Assembly: GCF_001297015.1 (NCBI RefSeq)
Contig: NZ_LIGE01000036.1
Coordinates: forward strand, 62,001 to 126,000
DNA: 64,000 bases
Direction of reading: 5' to 3'
From: Pseudomonas sp. RIT-PI-r
GTDB taxonomy: Bacteria > Pseudomonadota > Gammaproteobacteria > Pseudomonadales > Pseudomonadaceae
The notes under the pieces were generated by a model. The model searched no databases, was not told where the DNA came from, and worked only from the letters and a program-made list of their open reading frames with translations. Positions within the stretch are counted from its first letter, which is position 1; each line of letters starts with the position of its first letter. The position numbers and the translations under genes are program-made. Of the stretch, positions 8,643-17,396 are shown one piece after another.

Positions 8643-8960
8643 TCAGGCGGAAATCGATTTGAGCGCCGCGGCCTCGGTGAACTCCTTGAGCCAGCGCAGC
8701 ACATCGACGGCTTCCCAGCGGCCCGGGTCATACAAGGCGTAGAGCAAACCCTGGTAGCCGACCACATCGAGTTGCCGATGGTAACCGGCACGCTGGAAAA
8801 GCGCCTCGATCTCGGCGAAACAAGTGTTGAAATGCAGCTTGTTGAATGGCGTCTTGCCTTCCGTGACCAGCCCGTCCAGGCGCAATTCGAGGACGGCCTC
8901 GCGCACCACGTCAACCGACATCCGGTTCACGCTGTTTTTCAACTGTTCGACATTCACCAC
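8643..8960 (-). CDS. Unknown 105-aa protein under a LexA box
   Basis: 105 aa from ATG 8960. I do not recognise a named domain. The N-terminal half looks helical (MSVDVVREAVLELRLDGLV), with a shape compatible with a winged-helix fold, followed by FNKLHFNTCFAEIEALFQRAGYHRQLD and an acidic/aromatic C-terminal half. A perfect SOS palindrome lies 24 bases upstream of the start, so expression is probably induced by DNA damage. It may correspond to one of the small hypothetical LexA targets described in P. aeruginosa; I cannot confirm which. Confidence 0.75.
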   Translation of the reverse strand: MVNVEQLKNSVNRMSVDVVREAVLELRLDGLVTEGKTPFNKLHFNTCFAEIEALFQRAGYHRQLDVVGYQGLLYALYDPGRWEAVDVLRWLKEFTEAAALKSISA

Positions 8961-8983
8961 GGTTCATCCCTCTGACGCAATCA

Positions 8984-8999
8984 CTGTATGAACATACAG
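8984..8999 (-). promoter_or_regulatory. LexA (SOS) box
   Basis: CTGTATGAACATACAG is a perfect CTGT-N8-ACAG palindrome matching the gamma-proteobacterial LexA consensus. It sits 24 bases upstream of the ATG of the 105-aa gene on the minus strand, where it would overlap the promoter. On the other side the nearest plus-strand gene starts 500 bases away, so the minus-strand gene is the likely target. Confidence 0.85.
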
Positions 9000-9073
9000 T
9001 AACCGAATAAACCGGGAAGTGCCAAGGGAAGGATGTGCAATGACGACCAGCGGGGCAACGTTGCGAAAGCCGC

Positions 9074-9310
9074 TCAGCGCAGGAACGCCACGACCTGATC
9101 GGCACTGAACGGCCAATCCAGTTCCGCTCCGGTATCAACCCGACGCAGCACCGGGATGCGCAGGCTGTAAGCCTCGAACCAGCTCTCGTCGTCAGCGATG
9201 TCGAGCAGTTCGACCAGCAGACCATGCTCGACAAAAGGCATTAGTTCGGCTTCAGCAACCTCACAGAGATGACACCCCAAGGTGCCGAACAGCTGACATT
9301 CAGGAAGCAT
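9074..9310 (-). CDS. Glutaredoxin-like protein (DUF836 family)
   Basis: 78 aa. The start MLPECQLFGTLGCHLCEVAE carries a CHLC redox motif at residues 14-17 in the usual thioredoxin-fold position, and RIPVL supplies the cis-proline loop. It belongs to the short glutaredoxin-like DUF836 group, whose partners are mostly unknown. It is cytoplasmic, with no signal peptide. It is transcribed towards the SOS-box gene but about 75 bases separate its end from the box. Confidence 0.85.
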   Translation of the reverse strand: MLPECQLFGTLGCHLCEVAEAELMPFVEHGLLVELLDIADDESWFEAYSLRIPVLRRVDTGAELDWPFSADQVVAFLR

Positions 9311-9498
9311 GTGCGCTCAACCGACAATTTATCCGCCTATTCTAGGCCCGCCCTCGAAAACCGTCGAGCCGCTACCGCCCAAAGGTTTCACACGCAAAAC
9401 GCTGACGCAAATCAGTTGGCACAAATGGCAAATACGCAATCCTCCCGGACTTTTTGCTTCTACGCTTGAGAAGCCTGAGCCTGACATCGGAGTGTCCA

Positions 9499-11211
9499 GT
9501 GTTTGCCAATCTGTTGATCATCCTCGCCTCGTCCCTCGTGGTGATTGCCCTGTTCCGGCGCCTGCGCCTGCCACCGGTTCTGGGTTACCTGTGCGTCGGA
9601 CTGCTGGTCGGGCCGAGCGCCTTCGACTGGGTCAACGAAAGTGAACATCTGCCCGATGTGGCAGAGCTGGGCGTGGTGTTCCTGCTGTTTTCGCTTGGGT
9701 TGGAGTTCTCCCTGTCGAAGATGATTGCATTGCGTCAGGTGGTATTTCGCCTGGGCAGTCAGCAGGTATTGATCAGCACGGCGCTGCTGGGCTCGGTGCT
9801 GATGTTGCTGGGCATGCCGCTGACGCCTGCGCTGTTGCTCGGCGCGGGGCTGTCGTTGTCATCCACGGCCATCGTTACCAAAGAGTTGGGCAGCCTTGGC
9901 GAGGTGTTCAGCAGTCACGGCCAGAATGCGGTCGGCGTTTTACTGTTTCAGGACGTCGTCGCCGTATTGCTGCTGACGCTGGTCCCGGTGTTTGCCGGCA
10001 GCAGCGATCAGGCCTGGTATTGGGCCCTGCCGCTGACCCTGGCAAAAACCGTGGTGTTGTTTGTCGGTCTGCTACTGGCCAGTCGCTGGTTGTTGCCACG
10101 GCTGTTCCATGAAGTCGCTGCGTCGCGCTCGGCGGAATTGTTCGTGCTGCTGGCGCTGGTGATCGTGCTGCTGACAGCATGGCTCACGCATTTGCTGGGC
10201 TTGTCGCCTGCTCTGGGGGCTTTCCTTGCCGGCATGTTGCTCGGTGAAAGCCATTATCGGCATCAGATCGAGGCTGACATTCGGCCGTTCCGCGACATTC
10301 TGCTTGGCGTGTTTTTTGTCAGCATCGGCATGCTGATCGATCTGCAATTGTTCGTCAGCCACAGCCTGCTGATCCTCGGCCTCACGTTGGGACTGATGAT
10401 CATCAAGGGCATCGTCGTCACGCTGCTGGTGAAGTGGCGCGGCAATGACAGTGAAACGGCATGGCGCAGCGGCCTGGCCTTGGCGCAGGGTGGCGAATTC
10501 TGTTTTGCATTGATGGCGCAGATGCAGCAAAACCGCTTGATGCCTGACCAACTGGGCGCTCTGCTGCTCGCAGCAACCTTCTGTTCGATGCTGCTGACCC
10601 CGTTGTTATTGCGCGCCGCGCCACGCATCGCCGCAGCCCTGCACCGCAAGCCCAATCAAGAGGCGCAGATCGAACAGATCAGCGCACTCAACGCTGGCCT
10701 CGATAAGCATGTGGTGATTTGCGGATACGGCCGGGTCGGCCAGTCCATCGGCCGTTTCATGCGCAACGCCAGGCAACCTTTCATTGCGCTGGACAATGAC
10801 CCGGTGCGTGTACAGGAAGCCGCCTCGAGCGAAAGCGACGTACATTACGGCGACTCGTCACGCGGCGATCTGCTGACTGCGGTCGGCCTGTTGCGCGCAA
10901 AGTTACTGGTGATCGCCGTCGACCAGAGTGATGTGGCCCTGCGCATTCTCAAGGAGGCGCGTCATCTCCATGCGCACGTGCCGATTCTGGTGCGCACTCG
11001 CGACGACAGCCAATGGGCCGAGCTGAAAGCCGCCGGCGCCACCGAAGTGGTGCCGGAACTGTTGGAGTCGAGCCTGATGCTCGCCTCTCACGCCCTGATC
11101 ATGCTCGGGCTGCCAGCGCATCAGGTGCAGGAAAAAGTCGATCAGGTGCGTATCGATCGCTATCGCCTGCTGCACGGCTTTTACCCGGGCGCAGTCGATG
11201 AAGAGACCTAA
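9499..11211 (+). CDS. CPA2-family cation:proton antiporter with TrkA-N domain (KefB/YbaL-like)
   Basis: 570 aa from GTG 9499, with GGAG upstream; a TTG at 9454 is in frame but poorer. About a dozen hydrophobic segments fill residues 1-385. They include the antiporter core GVVFLLFSLGLEFS and LGAFLAGMLLGES. A cytosolic Rossmann TrkA-N/RCK domain from about 405 starts KHVVICGYGRVGQSIGRF. Such proteins exchange K+ or Na+ for H+ across the inner membrane and are gated by nucleotides. The specific ion cannot be inferred. Its end overlaps the convergent amt gene by 4 bases. Confidence 0.9.
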   Translation: MFANLLIILASSLVVIALFRRLRLPPVLGYLCVGLLVGPSAFDWVNESEHLPDVAELGVVFLLFSLGLEFSLSKMIALRQVVFRLGSQQVLISTALLGSVLMLLGMPLTPALLLGAGLSLSSTAIVTKELGSLGEVFSSHGQNAVGVLLFQDVVAVLLLTLVPVFAGSSDQAWYWALPLTLAKTVVLFVGLLLASRWLLPRLFHEVAASRSAELFVLLALVIVLLTAWLTHLLGLSPALGAFLAGMLLGESHYRHQIEADIRPFRDILLGVFFVSIGMLIDLQLFVSHSLLILGLTLGLMIIKGIVVTLLVKWRGNDSETAWRSGLALAQGGEFCFALMAQMQQNRLMPDQLGALLLAATFCSMLLTPLLLRAAPRIAAALHRKPNQEAQIEQISALNAGLDKHVVICGYGRVGQSIGRFMRNARQPFIALDNDPVRVQEAASSESDVHYGDSSRGDLLTAVGLLRAKLLVIAVDQSDVALRILKEARHLHAHVPILVRTRDDSQWAELKAAGATEVVPELLESSLMLASHALIMLGLPAHQVQEKVDQVRIDRYRLLHGFYPGAVDEET

Positions 11212-12416
11212 TCCTGGCTCACCGCGCCGATCTTGTGCAGCGACAGATCGGCGCCGTAATACTCTTGTTCCTGACTCAGGCGCAGCCCGTGCAGCGCCTT
11301 GATTGTGCCGTACACAACGAACCCGCCGAGCAGCGCCACCGCAACGCCCAGCGCGGTGCCGATAAACTGGCTGATCAGGCTGACGCCGCCGATTCCACCC
11401 AGCACAGTCTGGCCGAAAATACCGCAGGCAACCCCACCCCATACGCCGCACAAACCGTGCAACGGCCAGACACCCAGCACATCGTCGATGCGCCATTTGA
11501 CCTGCGCAGCGGTAAAGCACCAGACGAACAATGCGCCGGCAATCGCCCCGGTCACCAATGCGCCGACCGGGTGCATCAAATCAGAACCGGCGCAGACCGC
11601 CACCAGGCCAGCCAACGGGCCGTTGTGCAGAAAGCCCGGGTCATTGCGCCCGACGAGCAAAGCCGCCATGGTGCCGCCGACCATCGCCATCAACGAGTTA
11701 ACCGCGACGAGACCACTGACGCCTTGCAGCGTCTGTGCACTCATCACGTTGAAGCCGAACCAGCCGACAATCAGAATCCACGAACCGAGCGCCAGAAACG
11801 GAATGCTCGATGGCGCGAATGCAACCAGTCGCCCATCGCGATAACGGCCGTTGCGCGGGCCCAGCAAAAGCACGGCGGCCAGCGCCAGCCAGCCGCCCAT
11901 GGCATGCACCACGACGGATCCGGCGAAATCATGAAACGCGGCACCAAATTGCGACGCCAGCCAGGCCTGCAAGCCATAGTTGCCATTCCAGATCATGCCC
12001 TCAAAAAACGGGTAGATGAACGCCACGATCAGCGCCGTGGCGCACAACTGCGGAACGAAGCGCGCACGTTCGGCAATGCCGCCGGAAATGATCGCTGGAA
12101 TAGCCGCAGCAAAGGTCAACAGGAAGAAAAACTTCACCAACCCGTAACCATGATCGGCACTCAGCACAGCAGCAGGCTGCATGAACGTCACGCCGTAGGA
12201 GATCCAATAGCCTATAAAGAAATAGGCCAGCGTCGAGACGGCGAAATCACTGAGGATTTTCGACAATGCGTTGACCTGGTTCTTTTGCCGGACGGTTCCG
12301 ACCTCCAGAAAGGCGAAGCCGGCGTGCATTGCCAGGACCATTACCGCGCCGATCAGAATGAACAACGTATTGGAGCTGTGAACCAGCGTGTCCACAGCGC
12401 TTTGCAGATTTTCCAT
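11208..12416 (-). CDS. Ammonium transporter (Amt family)
   Basis: 402 aa from ATG 12416; a longer frame to 12533 is not supported. Eleven or so membrane segments are visible. The Amt signature includes HDFAGSVVVHAMGG (first pore histidine) and LHGLCGVWGGVACGIFG (second pore histidine). It conducts ammonium/ammonia into the cell across the inner membrane. It is not next to a glnK gene, unlike the main amtB locus of pseudomonads, so it is probably a second Amt. It lacks the long leader peptide of E. coli AmtB. Confidence 0.92.
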   Translation of the reverse strand: MENLQSAVDTLVHSSNTLFILIGAVMVLAMHAGFAFLEVGTVRQKNQVNALSKILSDFAVSTLAYFFIGYWISYGVTFMQPAAVLSADHGYGLVKFFFLLTFAAAIPAIISGGIAERARFVPQLCATALIVAFIYPFFEGMIWNGNYGLQAWLASQFGAAFHDFAGSVVVHAMGGWLALAAVLLLGPRNGRYRDGRLVAFAPSSIPFLALGSWILIVGWFGFNVMSAQTLQGVSGLVAVNSLMAMVGGTMAALLVGRNDPGFLHNGPLAGLVAVCAGSDLMHPVGALVTGAIAGALFVWCFTAAQVKWRIDDVLGVWPLHGLCGVWGGVACGIFGQTVLGGIGGVSLISQFIGTALGVAVALLGGFVVYGTIKALHGLRLSQEQEYYGADLSLHKIGAVSQD

Positions 12417-12721
12417 GAATAGGCAGACCTGGAGGCTAAAAAGGCACCAAAGCGGTTCGTGCGCACATTTCATGCACCAAGTTGCGACCGCGCAGTCACC
12501 GATCGGGGTTTCGGCTGAACCGCTTTGGCGCACAAGGTCGATGTGCTGACACCCACCGCAATATTTGAGTTAAGGTTTTTCCTGCATACGCGCCCGGCAA
12601 CAGCGCACGGCGTGCGGGCGACGCACCACGACACAGCAAAAGTTGTACCAGTCATTTGTACTGAACCTTCACGCAAGGCTCATACTCGAACGCTTCAGAC
12701 GCCAATTACGGAGATCCACCC
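12417..12721. other. Divergent intergenic region, amt / yqjD-like operon
   Basis: About 300 bases. A GGAG ribosome site precedes the right-hand gene at 12722. A weak sigma-54-like GG-N10-GC string lies at 12435-12449 on the amt side but is too near the start codon to be convincing. Nothing else was recognised. Confidence 0.35.
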
Positions 12722-13036
12722 ATGGCCAGCATCAAGGCAAAGACTGCTCAAGAAATCCTCATGAACGACTTCCAGACACTGGTCGCCGACACCGAGCGTT
12801 TGCTCGAGCACACCGCCACCCTGGCCGGCGATCAGGCAGATGAACTGCGCGGACAGATTCACGACAGTCTGCTGCGCGCCCGGGAAACCTTGAAGTTGAC
12901 TGAAGACACCTTGCGCGAGCGCGGTCAGGCTGCCGTCAGCGCCACTGAAGATTATGTGTCGGCCAACCCATGGCAATCGGTCGGCATTGCAGCGGGCGTT
13001 GGCTTTCTGATTGGCCTGCTGGCCACTCGGCGCTGA
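12722..13036 (+). CDS. DUF883 / ElaB-YqjD-like membrane-anchored protein
   Basis: 104 aa. A long amphipathic helical region (LVADTERLLEHTATLAGDQ, then ARETLKLTEDTLRERG) is followed by a C-terminal membrane anchor VGIAAGVGFLIGLLATRR. YqjD and ElaB of E. coli are stationary-phase inner-membrane proteins that bind ribosomes; that role is inferred here from family only. It is the first gene of a three-gene operon matching yqjD-yqjE-yqjK. Confidence 0.9.
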   Translation: MASIKAKTAQEILMNDFQTLVADTERLLEHTATLAGDQADELRGQIHDSLLRARETLKLTEDTLRERGQAAVSATEDYVSANPWQSVGIAAGVGFLIGLLATRR

Positions 13037-13039
13037 ATC

Positions 13040-13426
13040 ATGTCGATCGGTGAATCCGGCCCGACTGCGGGCACCGCCTCCTCCACCCGGCGCCTGGGCG
13101 CAGCCGTTCTCGGTCTGCTGCACAGCCATGTCGAATTGTTCGGCATCGAATTGCAGGAGCAAAAATCACGAACCGTCAGCCTGTTGCTGTTCGCAGGCTT
13201 GGCTCTGGTGTTTGCTCTGTTGTTGCTGGTGGGTTTATCGACACTGGTCATGATCATCTTCTGGGACACTTATCGCCTTGCCGCGATCATCGGCTTGTGC
13301 GTCTTTTATACCCTGGCTTCGATCTTCTGCGGGCTGCGCCTCAAGGCCGCGATTTTCGATGAGTCCTCGCCCTTCCACGGCACGCTCGAAGAGCTCGCCA
13401 ACGACCGGGAGCGCCTGCTGCCATGA
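13040..13426 (+). CDS. YqjE-like membrane protein (phage holin superfamily III fold)
   Basis: 128 aa. Two transmembrane segments (LLLFAGLALVFALLLLVGL and LAAIIGLCVFYTLASIFCGL) are separated by a short loop containing FWDTYRL. Databases name the family 'phage holin', but its operon position after a YqjD-like gene marks it as a housekeeping envelope protein, not prophage. It starts 3 bases after the previous stop and overlaps the next gene by four bases. Confidence 0.88.
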   Translation: MSIGESGPTAGTASSTRRLGAAVLGLLHSHVELFGIELQEQKSRTVSLLLFAGLALVFALLLLVGLSTLVMIIFWDTYRLAAIIGLCVFYTLASIFCGLRLKAAIFDESSPFHGTLEELANDRERLLP

Positions 13427-13761
13427 GCCTGCCCGAACTTCCACACAACAGCTCGCGGCGGGAAATGCGCAAGGCGTTGATCCGCTTGCGCATGGAAATG
13501 CATCGCCAGGAAATCCGTCATGAAGCCGGACAAGTGCTGCAACCCTTGCAGCGCGTGCGTGGCATGACGCAAAACCTGCACGACGGTTTTGGCATCAAAC
13601 ACGCGCCGTTGTGGGGCGTGGCAGCAGTCACGCTATTGGGTTTTCTGACCGGCAAAGGCGCAAAAAGCGGCGGCGTCGGCGGTCTGACCCGGTTGATTCG
13701 CCTGGGCACCAGCCTCGGCCCATTGATCAAACTGGTGATGCAGAACTCAAGCAAGCGCTAA
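13423..13761 (+). CDS. YqjK-like small protein, third gene of the yqjDE operon
   Basis: 112 aa. The ATG lies in an ATGA overlap with the preceding stop. The first half is basic and helical (RREMRKALIRLRMEMHRQE); a hydrophobic segment APLWGVAAVTLLGFLTGKG lies in the middle, and a second weakly hydrophobic stretch near the end. Function is unknown. Conservation of the three-gene arrangement implies it works with the two upstream membrane proteins. Confidence 0.8.
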   Translation: MSLPELPHNSSRREMRKALIRLRMEMHRQEIRHEAGQVLQPLQRVRGMTQNLHDGFGIKHAPLWGVAAVTLLGFLTGKGAKSGGVGGLTRLIRLGTSLGPLIKLVMQNSSKR

Positions 13762-13885
13762 GCCGATATATCTGGCTACATTCTTGCACTGTCGCAGGGA
13801 TGAACCTCTTTACCCGGAGGTTCAATCCCGCGCGCCTACCCGGTCGGCGGGGTTCAATCAGAACAAGAACGACTAAGGAGGCTCC

Positions 13886-15049
13886 GTGATCGACGGGCAA
13901 CCGCTCGCCTGCTTTCAGCCTTTCATCGATACCGCCACCGGACGTATTGCAGGCGTCGAAGCATGGGGCCGCCTGCGCCAGAATGACGGTCAACTGACGT
14001 CAGTCGGGCCGCTGTTCGCCGACCCGCGCCTGCCAGCCATTGCCTTGCGCCGCCTCGACCGGCAGATCCGTGACAATGCCCTGAGCCGTCTGCATGAAGC
14101 GCCGGCAGACTGGTTTCTCAGCCTGAACATGTCGCCGCGCTGGATCAGCCGTCTGCGCCCGGACCAGGCATTGCCCAGCCTTAAACAATTGGCGCGACAC
14201 CATGTCGATCCGCAACGCATTGTGTTTGAAATCACTGAACTGGGCGGGAACGGCCAACGTCTGGCCGAAGTCGTTGCGCGTTATCGCGACGCTGGCGCGA
14301 GAATCGCCATTGACGATTTCGGCGCGGGCTATTCACAACTTGATCGCGTACTGGCGCTGCAACCGGACATCCTCAAACTCGACATGCGCCTGTTCCAGGC
14401 AGCCGCCCTTGGCGGGCCGAGCAGTGAGGTGGTCAAGGCACTCGCGCAGATGGCCGAGAAAACCGGCTGCTGGATCATTGCCGAAGGGGTCGAGACCGAT
14501 GCCCAGCTGAATTTCGCCCTCGAGTGCGGATCGCGTTACGTGCAGGGTTTTCTCTTCGCCCGCGCGCAGGAAGCGTTCTTTGCCACCGATACTTTCGTGC
14601 CGCGCTTCGCCGAACTGCGCCAGCGCTACGTGCAACAAAAACTCGCCGAGCGCGGGCGCTTGATGCAGATGCGCCAGCAACTCGGCGAATTGATGGCCAT
14701 CCTGCAAGGCTGGGCCGGGGCACACGCACCGCTCAGCGCACTGCCGCAACTGGAAGCCTTTCCCTGGCTGCTGCGCTTTTATCAGTGCGACCGGCATGGC
14801 ACGCAGCTAACCCCCAACCTCGAATGGCGGCACAACGGCTGGGTCGCCGATAACCGCTACCTGGGCCACAACTGGTCGTGGCGTCCGTACTTCTATCACC
14901 TGCTCGCCGAAGGCTGGGAGGAGCGGCGCCTGACTTTGTCCAACACCTACCGTGACGCCACCAGCAATCAGTATTGCCTGACGGCCGGGCAGTTTTTCGA
15001 CAACGGCGAGCGGCTATTGTTGATCGACATTGATGCGGCGGGGTTGTAG
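13886..15049 (+). CDS. EAL-domain protein (c-di-GMP phosphodiesterase, probable)
   Basis: 387 aa from a GTG with TAAGGAG upstream. Residues 1-235 are an EAL domain with no membrane segment or sensor in front. The signature EAL itself reads EAW (GVEAWGR). The other catalytic and metal residues look present: Asn in LNMSP, Glu in FEITE, DDFGAGYS, LKLD and AEGVET. The C-terminal 130 residues form a domain with LEWRHNGWVADNRYLGHNW and RPYFYHLL, a pattern like single-Cache/PDC-type ligand domains. It probably hydrolyses c-di-GMP, but the EAW change leaves activity open. It stands alone between the yqjDEK operon and dgt. Confidence 0.88.
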   Translation: MIDGQPLACFQPFIDTATGRIAGVEAWGRLRQNDGQLTSVGPLFADPRLPAIALRRLDRQIRDNALSRLHEAPADWFLSLNMSPRWISRLRPDQALPSLKQLARHHVDPQRIVFEITELGGNGQRLAEVVARYRDAGARIAIDDFGAGYSQLDRVLALQPDILKLDMRLFQAAALGGPSSEVVKALAQMAEKTGCWIIAEGVETDAQLNFALECGSRYVQGFLFARAQEAFFATDTFVPRFAELRQRYVQQKLAERGRLMQMRQQLGELMAILQGWAGAHAPLSALPQLEAFPWLLRFYQCDRHGTQLTPNLEWRHNGWVADNRYLGHNWSWRPYFYHLLAEGWEERRLTLSNTYRDATSNQYCLTAGQFFDNGERLLLIDIDAAGL

Positions 15050-15118
15050 TTCCGCTTGCAGGCATGCGCACGAACCGGGAAGCTAGGGCAACAGTCATCC
15101 TGACGGAGAGAATCAGCC

Positions 15119-16447
15119 TTGGATTGGCAAACCCTGCTCAACCGCGAACGCCTCGGCAAGCCGCTGCACAGCCCGCAAGAACTCGGCCGCAGCCCTTTCC
15201 ACAAAGACCACGACCGCATCATCTTCTCCGGCGCCTTCCGCCGCTTGGGGCGCAAGACCCAAGTGCACCCGGTGTCGAGCAACGACCATATTCACACGCG
15301 TCTGACCCACTCGCTGGAAGTCAGTTGCGTGGGCCGCTCGCTGGGCATGCGTGTCGGCGAAACCCTGCGCAGCGCCCTGCCCGACTGGTGCGACCCGAGT
15401 GATCTGGGCATGGTGGTGCAATCGGCATGTCTGGCCCATGACATCGGCAACCCGCCCTTCGGACATTCCGGTGAAGATGCCATTCGTCACTGGTTCCAAC
15501 AGGCTGCCGGGCGTGGCTGGCTGGATGCAATGAGCGAAGCCGAGCGCGGTGACTTCCTCAATTTCGAAGGCAATGCCCAAGGCTTTCGGGTACTGACGCA
15601 GCTGGAATATCACCAGTTCGACGGCGGCACTCGCCTGACCTACGCGACCCTCGGCACCTACCTGAAGTATCCGTGGACGGCCCGTCACGCTGACTCGCTC
15701 GGTTACAAGAAGCACAAGTTCGGCTGCTATCAGAGCGAACTGCCGCTGCTCGAGCAAATCGCCCACAAGCTGGGTCTGCCACAGCTGGAAGACCAGCGCT
15801 GGGCGCGCCATCCGCTGGTTTATCTGATGGAAGCCGCCGACGACATCTGCTACGCGCTGATCGATCTGGAAGACGGTCTGGAGATGGAGTTGCTCGAATA
15901 CGCCGAAGTAGAGTCGCTACTGCTCGGTCTGGTCGGCGATGACCTCCCGGAGACTTACCGCCAGCTCGGTCCGCAGGACTCACGCCGGCGCAAACTGGCG
16001 ATTCTGCGCGGCAAAGCCATCGAGCATTTGACCAATGCGGCAGCGCGAGCATTCGTCGAGCAGCAGGAGGCATTGCTCGCCGGCACCCTGCAAGGCGATC
16101 TGGTGGAGCACATGCACGGTCCGGCCAAACGCTGCGTGTTGAACGCCAAGGACATTGCCCGCAAGAAAATCTTTCAGGATAAACGCAAGACTCTGCATGA
16201 AATCGGTGCCTACACCACGCTGGAGATCCTCCTCAACGCGTTTTGCGGTGCGGCACTCGAGCAGCACAATGGCCGCACGCCGTCGTTCAAGAGCCGACGA
16301 ATCCTCGACCTGCTGGGAAACAATGCACCTGACCCGCATGGGCCTCTGCACGCGTCCTTTCTGCGCATGATCGATTTCATCGCCGGCATGACCGACAGTT
16401 ACGCCAGCGACATGGCGCTGGAAATGACCGGTCGCTCCAGTCACTGA
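15119..16447 (+). CDS. dgt: Deoxyguanosinetriphosphate triphosphohydrolase (dGTPase)
   Basis: 442 aa from a TTG with a GGAG site nine bases upstream. It hydrolyses dGTP (and often other dNTPs) to the nucleoside and triphosphate in the cytoplasm. HD-superfamily metal ligands are visible in HTRLTHSLEVSCVGRSLG and in AHDIGNPPFGHSGEDA. The N-terminal RSPFHKDHDRIIFSGAFRRL segment is diagnostic for the family. From memory, this gene directly precedes the rocS2/rocA2 locus in P. aeruginosa too. Confidence 0.95.
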   Translation: MDWQTLLNRERLGKPLHSPQELGRSPFHKDHDRIIFSGAFRRLGRKTQVHPVSSNDHIHTRLTHSLEVSCVGRSLGMRVGETLRSALPDWCDPSDLGMVVQSACLAHDIGNPPFGHSGEDAIRHWFQQAAGRGWLDAMSEAERGDFLNFEGNAQGFRVLTQLEYHQFDGGTRLTYATLGTYLKYPWTARHADSLGYKKHKFGCYQSELPLLEQIAHKLGLPQLEDQRWARHPLVYLMEAADDICYALIDLEDGLEMELLEYAEVESLLLGLVGDDLPETYRQLGPQDSRRRKLAILRGKAIEHLTNAAARAFVEQQEALLAGTLQGDLVEHMHGPAKRCVLNAKDIARKKIFQDKRKTLHEIGAYTTLEILLNAFCGAALEQHNGRTPSFKSRRILDLLGNNAPDPHGPLHASFLRMIDFIAGMTDSYASDMALEMTGRSSH

Positions 16448-16773
16448 CGTGTTCGTCTCAACCGGTCAGCCTGCGTGGCCGGTTGAGTGCGGGCATGGTG
16501 AGCAGCCATCGGCCCCTTATGAGGCTAATAAATCTTTAAAATATTTCCCGAAACATTAATAAACATTAATCCGGTATTGTTGAAACAACTTAAACGCTCC
16601 GACAAACATACACCCCTCACTTCCTAACACCGCACCTAGTTCAACCGTAGTCGAATTCCCTTTAGTGTGTAGGAATAATCCTATATTGCCGCTGGAGCCC
16701 CCTCAGCTCATGCGAGCGCTCATCCATCTGAGCTAAGGTGCGCGCTTTATTCGCGTACGTATGGGATTTGATT
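16448..16773. other. Regulatory intergenic region between dgt and rocA2
   Basis: 326 bases. From left to right it holds an inverted repeat at 16457-16487 (CTCAACCGG / CCGGTTGAG, no T-run) after dgt, an AT-rich stretch (about 16525-16575), the palindrome TAGGAATAATCCTA at 16670-16683, and a segment at about 16697-16745 whose reverse strand resembles the 5' half of a tRNA. The response regulator starts at 16774. Confidence 0.5.
16670..16683. promoter_or_regulatory. Perfect TAGGA-ATAA-TCCTA palindrome upstream of rocA2-like gene
   Basis: An inverted repeat of five-base arms about 90 bases before the response regulator start. BvgA/EvgA-type regulators, the class encoded by the next gene, bind inverted TTCCTA/TAGGAA half-sites, so this may be an autoregulatory operator. 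The link is inference from family. Confidence 0.45.
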
Positions 16774-17396
16774 ATGAACTCCGTTTTTATTGTCGATGAT
16801 CACCCCGTCATCCGACTTGCCGTTCGAATGCTGCTGGAGCACGAAGGCTACAAGGTCGTCGGCGAAACCGATAATGGGGTCGATGCCATGCAAATGGTCC
16901 GCGAATGCATGCCCGATCTGGTCATCCTTGATATCAGCATCCCCAAGCTCGATGGCCTGGAGGTTCTCGCCCGTTTCAACGCCATGAGCACCCCGCTCAA
17001 GACTCTCGTACTGACCGCACAATGCCCGACACTCTTCGGTATTCGCTGCATGCAATCCGGTGCATCCGGTTACGTGTGCAAGGAAGAAGACCTCAGCGAA
17101 CTGGTGAGCGCCATCAAGGCCGTTCTCTCCGGTTATAACTATTTCCCCAGCCAGGCACTCAATCCTGTCCGCAGCGACGATATCCGTTATGCCGAACTTG
17201 AGCTGTTCAAATCCGTCAATGACCGCGAACTAATGGTCTTGCAGTTATTTGCCCAAGGACGCACTAACAAGGAAATCGCCAAAGGCATGTTCCTCAGTAA
17301 CAAGACCGTCAGTACTTACAAAAAACGCCTGATGCAAAAACTCAAAGCCAAGTCCCTGGTGGAACTTATCGAGATGGCCAAACGTAACGCGTTAGT

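Noticed and set aside
11235..12422. A 395-codon open frame on the plus strand opposite the amt gene
   Set aside because: Antisense to a full-length Amt with intact motifs; rich in Gln, Arg and His as expected from a shadow frame.
12435..12449. Sigma-54-like promoter (GG-N10-GC) before the amt gene
   Set aside because: It would start transcription only about 7 bases before the ATG, leaving no room for a ribosome site, and it deviates from consensus.
13040..13426. Prophage holin
   Set aside because: The two-TM protein is a YqjE relative in a yqjD-yqjE-yqjK-like operon; there are no phage genes around.
16697..16745. Functional tRNA gene
   Set aside because: Only the 5' half is tRNA-like; no anticodon arm, T-arm or acceptor partner could be found.
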